Shown here piece after piece: positions 14,427-18,200 of a stretch of 18,200 nt of DNA (position 1 is its first letter; each line of letters opens with the position of its first letter). A program made the position numbers and the translations under genes. Source of the stretch: Bacillota bacterium (GTDB lineage: Bacteria > Bacillota > Clostridia > Christensenellales > SZUA-584); the NCBI GenBank assembly GCA_023410595.1, contig JAEYPO010000029.1:1-18200 (forward strand), written 5' to 3'. Below the pieces are notes generated by a model that was not told the DNA's origin, searched no databases, and saw only the letters and a program-made list of their open reading frames with translations.

Positions 14427-14682
14427 GTGGAAAAAGTAAGCAGCTTAAAGCCTAAATGAACTGTACTACCTGAATATAAATTCCGTAACCCTGCCTAAAA
14501 AAGAAAACATAAAAGTGTATAACGAGCTTTTATAAGTTTACGATGAGATGTATTATTATTTAGCATGGCTTTAAATCGACTTAACGGCATATAAGAGCAA
14601 GCTCGTCAATGGTATGATTGTTTATGGTCAAAACGTAAACCGCAGGCTGCAGAATAAACATTTTATAATCAAAGCGTTGTGA
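14427..14682 (+). pseudogene. Decayed protein-coding gene of unknown family
   Basis: A degraded gene can be read here. It opens GTG at 14427 as VEKVSSLKPK and then meets TGA at 14457. A one-base frame change continues from 14458 as ELYYLNINSVTLPKKENIK and so on to TGA at 14680-14682, broken by TAA at 14533-14535 and 14572-14574. The segments between the stops (for example VYDEMYYYLAWL and LVNGMIVYGQNVNRRLQ) have ordinary protein composition, unlike random out-of-frame reads. A TATAAT at 14413-14418 could be its old -10 box. The parent family was not recognised. It sits between the peptidase and MFS genes and may once have been cotranscribed with the latter. Confidence 0.5.
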
Positions 14683-14727
14683 GAAATAACTCAAACGTTA
14701 TACGAAAGGATATTCAAGGTATTGTAA

Positions 14728-15903
14728 ATGAATCATCAGAAAAAATCGCTGTGGATGAAGATCATCGCAATTGATATGCTTTATTTGTGTTTTTCAATAA
14801 ATGTATCCATTGTGGGACAAATGTTCGATTCGATTAAAGAAGCATATTCTTTGGATTTGACTCAGGGCGGCGCGCTTTTGTCTTTTCAGAGTATAGGCGG
14901 ACTATTGCTCGCCGGACTTAGCATTATCTTTATAGACGCACTTAATAAAACAAAAATATTAGTGCTTTCGGGATTGACACTATGCGTGTGCCTGATACTT
15001 ATTGGCATAACCCCACCGTTAGCTGTATTATTTATAATTTTTACAGTCCTCGGTTTTTCAGGTGCAGTAATCAACAATCTGTCAAACTCCGTAATGGTTG
15101 AAACTGTTCCTGAAAGATCGGAGCGGTTTATCAATTTTATGCATATGCTTTTTAGCCTTGGCGCTGTTGTTACTCCGTTGTTGTCACAAGCTATATACCC
15201 CACATGCGGATTGAAAGGCGTGTTCTTTATATTTGGCAGTTTTGCACTTTTATGGGCTGTGTATACAGTATTTGCGCTTAATGAAAAAATGAAACGCAAA
15301 TTAGTTCAGCGCAGATTATCATTTCGCGATCAATACCGTTCGGCGATCAGCGTATTTAAAATATCAGGCATGAAACTTGTGTTTGTAATATCAATAATGA
15401 TTAGCGCATGGCAGTTGGCTGTTATTTATTATATATCTTCTTATTTTACCGGAATAAGCGGAGACCCAATGAACGGTGCTGCCGCATTGTCGGTATTGTT
15501 TCTTGGCATGATGGTTTCACGCTTATCTTATTCAAAATTTGCAGACAGGTTCTCTAAAGGGCGTGTTCTTATGATTACAAATGCATTTGGGGTTTTTGCA
15601 TGGCTGGCTATGTTTATTTTTCCGGGGATTATAGTAAAAATCGTTATGGTAGGGCTGACTGCGTTAATGTGCGGTAACAACTTCCCCATAACGTTTTCAA
15701 GCGCTTGCCGGATTGCCCCTGAACATACAGCAACAGCCTCAAGCATCGTAATCTTAGGTTACTATATTGCCGTTTTATTATTTGTTCCTATTATTGGATA
15801 CTTGGGAGATGTGATAAATCTCGAAAATGCGCTTCTCTTTTGCGCGTTGCCTCTTATAATTATTGTACCAACTGCATTTGTATTACATAAAAGAATAGGA
15901 TAA
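14728..15903 (+). CDS. MFS-family transporter
   Basis: A 391-residue major facilitator with about twelve hydrophobic spans in two halves, separated by a basic cytoplasmic loop around residues 188-203 (NEKMKRKLVQRRLSFR). A second basic loop after span 8 (SKFADRFSKGRVL) is the family's motif-A-like repeat. The N-terminal motif A itself is degenerate (IDALNKTKILV). Substrate cannot be predicted; sugar and drug exporters share this size. An AGGT lies 8 nt before the ATG, a modest ribosome-binding site. Codon use appears more AT-rich than in the operons to the left. Together with the adjacent pseudogene and the tRNA gene downstream, this suggests horizontal acquisition. Confidence 0.85.
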   Translation: MNHQKKSLWMKIIAIDMLYLCFSINVSIVGQMFDSIKEAYSLDLTQGGALLSFQSIGGLLLAGLSIIFIDALNKTKILVLSGLTLCVCLILIGITPPLAVLFIIFTVLGFSGAVINNLSNSVMVETVPERSERFINFMHMLFSLGAVVTPLLSQAIYPTCGLKGVFFIFGSFALLWAVYTVFALNEKMKRKLVQRRLSFRDQYRSAISVFKISGMKLVFVISIMISAWQLAVIYYISSYFTGISGDPMNGAAALSVLFLGMMVSRLSYSKFADRFSKGRVLMITNAFGVFAWLAMFIFPGIIVKIVMVGLTALMCGNNFPITFSSACRIAPEHTATASSIVILGYYIAVLLFVPIIGYLGDVINLENALLFCALPLIIIVPTAFVLHKRIG

Positions 15904-16086
15904 CTGTATATATACTTTTTACACTGGTCTGTTAATAGTTTTTGTGCTTTCGCTGAACTCATAAGTATCATGTCAGCGTAGATTTGACCTTATCCGTGAA
16001 TAAACAGGAAGCTGCAATAGTATTTAACCCAATCTTTGACCCTTTAAGGCTATCTACGCAGGATGTCTGCTGTCATTAATCCGTCT
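15904..16086. other. Intergenic region with a short eroded reading frame
   Basis: No intact gene was found. On the minus strand an open stretch from 16073 to a TGA at 15970-15968 would encode 34 residues, including VDSLKGSKIGLN and ASCLFTDKVKS, which look protein-like. It has no start codon or ribosome-binding site and is flanked by stops. It may be a remnant of a gene or mobile element. Confidence 0.3.
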
Positions 16087-16121
16087 CGTTAAAAATGCGC
16101 CACTGGCGCATTTTCTTAACG
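16087..16121. terminator. Strong hairpin downstream of the MFS gene
   Basis: AAAATGCGCC (16092-16101) pairs perfectly with GGCGCATTTT (16105-16114) over a 3-nt loop. Outer CGTTAA (16087-16092, which shares its last base with the inner arm) and TTAACG (16116-16121) can extend the stem across a small bulge. With T-rich and A-rich flanks it could terminate transcription in either direction, which suits a site between the MFS gene and the opposing tRNA gene. Confidence 0.6.
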
Positions 16122-16145
16122 CTCGCTTCGAATCCCCCCTCTTGC

Positions 16146-16180
16146 AATAAACAAAATGCCACCCAATAGGGGTGACATTT
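16146..16180 (-). terminator. Terminator after tRNA-Arg
   Basis: Reading the minus strand, AAATGTCACCC (16180-16170) pairs with GGGTGGCATTT (16164-16154). This is an 11-bp stem with one U-G pair, followed by a T-rich tail (TTGTTTAT). It lies 6 nt past the encoded CCA of the tRNA. Confidence 0.8.
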
Positions 16181-16185
16181 GTTTT

Positions 16186-16262
16186 TGGCGTGCCCGAAGG
16201 GATTCGAACCCATGACCTTTTGATTCGTAGTCAAACACTCTATCCGGCTGAGCTACGGGCAC
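16186..16262 (-). tRNA. tRNA-Arg (anticodon ACG)
   Basis: The minus strand folds as a complete 77-nt tRNA. The acceptor stem is GTGCCCG/CGGGCAC; a D-arm contains AGCTCAGCCGGATAGAGT; the anticodon stem TTTGA/TCAAA closes the loop CTACGAA with anticodon ACG; and the T-arm is GGGTTCGAATCCC. The discriminator G (16189) and CCA (16188-16186) are encoded. ACG in bacteria is normally deaminated to ICG by TadA and reads CGU, CGC and CGA. tRNA-Arg genes are frequent integration sites for mobile DNA, and the AT-rich segment lies on its 3' side, but no repeat of its 3' end was found. Confidence 0.97.
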
Positions 16263-16273
16263 ATATTTACAGT

Positions 16274-16296
16274 AAAAAATCCCGCATCGATGCGGG
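16274..16296 (-). terminator. Terminator-like hairpin in the tRNA-Arg leader
   Basis: The perfect 16-bp palindrome CCCGCATCGATGCGGG (16281-16296) is followed on the minus strand by A and six T (16279-16274). It has all the elements of an intrinsic terminator, yet lies only 11 nt before the mature 5' end of tRNA-Arg and downstream of the consensus promoter at 16330-16358. Confidence 0.75.
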
Positions 16297-16329
16297 GAAT
16301 GGACAGCGTCTTGTTTTTAACGCCTTATC

Positions 16330-16358
16330 ATTCTAATATAAACGATATACATTGTCAA
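16330..16358 (-). promoter_or_regulatory. Promoter of the tRNA-Arg transcript
   Basis: On the minus strand TTGACA (16358-16353) and TAGAAT (16335-16330) are 17 nt apart. Transcription should begin near 16323, giving a leader of about 60 nt before the tRNA. That leader contains the terminator-like hairpin at 16274-16296. Confidence 0.8.
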
Positions 16359-16460
16359 CTCGTCATTTAACTATGTCAGTACTGTTTCATTGGCTGTTCA
16401 TGCGATACAACAATATTATCTGCCGATTTTCCAAATCAAGTTACATTCCGGTAATTATTA

Positions 16461-16473
16461 CGTAACTGTTACG
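16461..16473. promoter_or_regulatory. Candidate operator palindrome CGTAAC-T-GTTACG
   Basis: A perfect 13-nt palindrome lies 5 nt upstream of the -35 box of the next gene. Related half sites occur around it: GTTAC at 16440, GTAAT at 16452, GTAAC at 16489 and GTTAT at 16500. The cluster suggests a transcription factor site; the regulator is unknown. Confidence 0.45.
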
Positions 16474-16478
16474 AAAGT

Positions 16479-16507
16479 TTGACTTACTGTAACATCTACG
16501 TTATGAT
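16479..16507 (+). promoter_or_regulatory. Vegetative-type promoter of the 470-residue protein
   Basis: TTGACT (16479-16484) and TATGAT (16502-16507) are separated by 17 nt, each 5 of 6 to consensus. The start codon at 16543 lies about 30 nt after the expected transcription start. Confidence 0.75.
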
Positions 16508-16542
16508 ACACATATAACATTCAACCATAGGGAGTGTTTAAA

Positions 16543-17955
16543 ATGCTTAGAAAAGCGGGTATAAACCCGGAAAGAAAAACGAAAAAAAGACCGGAATACA
16601 GGCTTGACGCGACGCCGTTATTGGATGAAACGACGCTGCATTCGGCCAGATTTTCCCGTACCGATATAGGAACTTATAGCGGCGAGACGCTTAAAAAGCG
16701 CGATGAGGCCGCAGCGGGCCGGGCAAAAGAATACAGGCGGACGGTTTATGAAGAAACTGAAACAAGGCAGGCACGAAGAGCACGTCTTGATTTAGTGTAC
16801 GAAGATTCTGAGACGGAACGTCTTGACGGGTTAACAGCGCGAAATGAATTCAGAACCGATAAAGCGCGTATAAACCCGCGTGATTTCGAAACGGAGCAGT
16901 ATTTTGGAAAGCATCGCGAAGCTGTCGAATCTGAAACGAATTTTGCGGAAACGCGCAGCGGAAAGCAAACGCGCAGGCTGCAGTATTCCGATAAGATACT
17001 GAACTTTCCGTCAATGATGCCGGAACCCGAAACAAGGCTTTCAAGGAAAGCCCAGGAGTACGCCCGTCAGCATGACGGCCAGGATTTCGGCAGCGAATTT
17101 GAGCGGCCGGAAATATCACAGGCCGCCGTTTGGACGTATGATGACTCGGCTTCGGATGGAGCATATAATGATACGCGTGTAAAGCGCAGAGAAGCCAAGG
17201 CCGCGCGCGCTGCTGCGGAAGATTACGCAGGCAGGAGAAAAGGGTCGAAGCCGGTTTTGCGCATGCAGGTAAAGACAGCCGACTTATCGGATGGACATGC
17301 AAAGAAAGGTTATGAGTCGCTTACACGGATGGAGCGTAAAAGAGCCAAGCAGCTTTCAAGGGAGGAGCAGCTCATCAGCCGCCGGCAGGCTATGCTCGAG
17401 AAGCGCTCATTGGACAGCGGGAAGACGATATATCCGGCCAGAAAGCCGGACGATTTTAACGGCAGCCCACGGCGCGCTCTTATAATAGCGGGTTCGGGGC
17501 TTGCCGTGACTATTGCGATACTCGCACTGCTTATGTTTTCGGAAGAAAAACCGCAGTTTTCAGAAATGCAGGTCCCCGTTTCCAGCCCAACGGCAACCGC
17601 GACAGCGACCGCCGACCCGCAGGCTGCAAGAACACCGCTGGCAGGTGTTCCAGTTATGCCGACGCCAACGCTTGATGTGACGAACTCACCGCAGGCGTCG
17701 CCGTCTATGACGATAACGGTAACGCCAGCGCCGCAGCCCTCAGCCACACAAACGCCGAAGCCTACGGTTAAGCCGGAGCCGACGACAGCGCCGACGCCTG
17801 TGCCTACGCCTCAGCCCACGGCGCCGCCAACTCCTGCTCCGACGCCGCAGCCAACAGCGCCGCCGACACCCGAGCCAACAGCGCCGCCGACGCCCGAGCC
17901 CACCGCTCCGCCGACGCCTGAGCCCACCGTGCAGGCATCCGAACCGTCGGTATGA
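16543..17955 (+). CDS. Unrecognised single-span protein with Pro/Thr-rich tail
   Basis: A 470-residue protein not assigned to any family. Residues 1-310 are highly charged and rich in Arg, Lys, Glu and Asp, with many Tyr-containing acidic patches (EETETR, YEDSETERL) and a basic segment before the membrane (about 265-290, MERKRAKQLSREEQLISRRQ). One hydrophobic span at about 312-332 (ALIIAGSGLAVTIAILALLM) follows. Residues 340-470 are Pro/Thr/Ala-rich and end in tandem APPTPEPT repeats, as in stretches that cross the cell wall. The likely topology is cytoplasmic N-terminus and outside C-terminus. The ATG at 16543 has GGGAG 8 nt upstream; a GTG at 16534 would overlap that site. It has its own promoter and terminator, so it is monocistronic. 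Confidence 0.8.
   Translation: MLRKAGINPERKTKKRPEYRLDATPLLDETTLHSARFSRTDIGTYSGETLKKRDEAAAGRAKEYRRTVYEETETRQARRARLDLVYEDSETERLDGLTARNEFRTDKARINPRDFETEQYFGKHREAVESETNFAETRSGKQTRRLQYSDKILNFPSMMPEPETRLSRKAQEYARQHDGQDFGSEFERPEISQAAVWTYDDSASDGAYNDTRVKRREAKAARAAAEDYAGRRKGSKPVLRMQVKTADLSDGHAKKGYESLTRMERKRAKQLSREEQLISRRQAMLEKRSLDSGKTIYPARKPDDFNGSPRRALIIAGSGLAVTIAILALLMFSEEKPQFSEMQVPVSSPTATATATADPQAARTPLAGVPVMPTPTLDVTNSPQASPSMTITVTPAPQPSATQTPKPTVKPEPTTAPTPVPTPQPTAPPTPAPTPQPTAPPTPEPTAPPTPEPTAPPTPEPTVQASEPSV
17857..17928 (+). repeat. Three 24-nt in-frame repeats (APPTPEPT)
   Basis: Units at 17857-17880, 17881-17904 and 17905-17928 each encode APPTPEPT, with synonymous third-base differences. They follow less regular PTP-rich copies from about 17780. 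Copy number may vary between strains. Confidence 0.85.
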
Positions 17956-18016
17956 GTCGCTGTATGAGAGTATTAATATAATCGGTATGAGTCGCTGTAT
18001 GAGAGTATTAGTATAA
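17947..18016 (+). repeat. 35-bp tandem duplication spanning the stop codon
   Basis: Copies at 17947-17981 and 17982-18016 differ at one base (A or G at position 30 of the unit). The first copy contains the stop codon of the 470-residue protein (17953-17955), so the duplication adds only untranslated sequence. Confidence 0.9.
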
Positions 18017-18029
18017 TAAGAATTATGAG

Positions 18030-18055
18030 AACCGCCCGCATGCGGCGGTTTTTTT
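18030..18055 (+). terminator. Intrinsic terminator after the 470-residue protein
   Basis: AACCGCC (18030-18036) pairs with GGCGGTT (18044-18050) over a 7-nt loop. It is followed by further T residues to 18055. Confidence 0.9.
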
Positions 18056-18079
18056 GCTATCCCCTTTTATTAACTGTAG

Positions 18080-18099
18080 GTTATACAATGATGTGTAAC
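18080..18099. repeat. Short inverted repeat before the right-edge reading frame
   Basis: GTTATACA (18080-18087) and TGTGTAAC (18092-18099) pair with one T-G mismatch over ATGA. Outer CCCTT and AAGGG add weaker symmetry. It may mark an element end, but no target duplication can be tested in this window. Confidence 0.35.
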
Positions 18100-18121
18100 A
18101 CATAAGGGTAAAAAACAAGCA

Positions 18122-18188
18122 AGGATTCCCGAAATCTGATAGAGTTGTAACTGCAAAGAAAACAACAAATCAGAGAGAAAGGAATCCT
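18122..18188 (+). promoter_or_regulatory. Long leader hairpin covering the ribosome-binding site
   Basis: Three nested pairings form one long stem: AGGATTCC (18122-18129) with GGAATCCT (18181-18188), TCTGAT (18135-18140) with ATCAGA (18169-18174), and GTTGT (18144-18148) with ACAAC (18162-18166). The 3' strand includes the GGA of the ribosome-binding site for the ATG at 18192. Folding of a full-length transcript would reduce translation. Confidence 0.6.
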
Positions 18189-18191
18189 CGT

Positions 18192-18200
18192 ATGAAGACT
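18192..18200 (+). CDS. Truncated reading frame at right edge (MKT...)
   Basis: ATGAAGACT begins 8 nt after AAAGGA, giving Met-Lys-Thr before the window ends. The strong leader hairpin and nearby inverted repeat resemble transposase leaders, but three residues cannot identify a product. Confidence 0.4.

Noticed and set aside
16127..16136. Second tRNA suggested by TTCGAATCCC
   Set aside because: The flanking bases do not form a T-stem (C opposite C at the closing pair) and no acceptor or anticodon arms are present.
17780..17930. CRISPR-like regular repeats
   Set aside because: The periodicity is coding (PTP/APPTPEPT units in frame), without spacers.

Overview
The window looks like chromosomal DNA from an anaerobic, endospore-forming Clostridia-type Firmicute of roughly 50% GC. 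The reasons are the spoIIGA-sigE pair behind a Spo0A-type promoter, a gerM lipoprotein gene, AGGAGG-type ribosome-binding sites, frequent TTG/GTG starts, and the iscR-iscS-iscU and ireB-ruvX-DUF1292 blocks typical of that group. No species can be named from the sequence alone.

Layout. 1-97: 5' end of an IS3-type transposase orfA running off the left edge. 280-3569: gerM-rph-rdgB-ysnB (the order known from Bacillus subtilis) plus a VOC-fold gene, all tightly packed. 3562-5091: a convergent gene for a membrane-anchored M14 zinc carboxypeptidase. 5092-5587: a non-coding stretch ending in a candidate Spo0A-controlled promoter. 5588-7190: spoIIGA and sigE, the protease and pro-sigma factor of the mother-cell programme. 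7284-7718: a small heat-shock protein with its own terminator. 7810-9933: an iscR-iscS-iscU operon with a palindrome inside its promoter. 10028-10192: a small single-span membrane protein. 10460-13243: ireB, an iron-sulfur aldo/keto reductase, ruvX, an acidic DUF1292 protein with a Cys-rich tail, and a YhhN-like membrane protein. 13350-13598: a UPF0180 (YkuS-like) gene on the minus strand.

13743-16140 appears more AT-rich. It carries a peptidase E-like gene, a decayed gene, an MFS transporter and non-coding remnants. It abuts a tRNA-Arg(ACG) gene at 16186-16262, which suggests acquired DNA, although no attachment sites were found. Beyond the tRNA lies an unrecognised 470-residue single-span protein with a Pro/Thr-rich tail, a 35-bp tandem duplication, a terminator, and a truncated reading frame behind a long hairpin at the right edge.

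No clearly new multi-gene system is visible. The points most worth a second look are: (1) spoIIGA lacks a stop codon before sigE and would run 182 nt into it, while three consecutive stops sit in the -1 frame exactly at the junction; (2) a textbook intrinsic terminator lies between the tRNA-Arg promoter and the tRNA; (3) the spoIIG promoter architecture (22-bp spacer, two 0A-like boxes) is preserved; (4) an unrecognised 470-residue protein has a GTAAC/GTTAC palindrome beside its promoter; (5) a pseudogene lies between peptidase E and the MFS gene; (6) the truncated reading frames at both window edges are preceded by hairpins that would bury their ribosome-binding sites.
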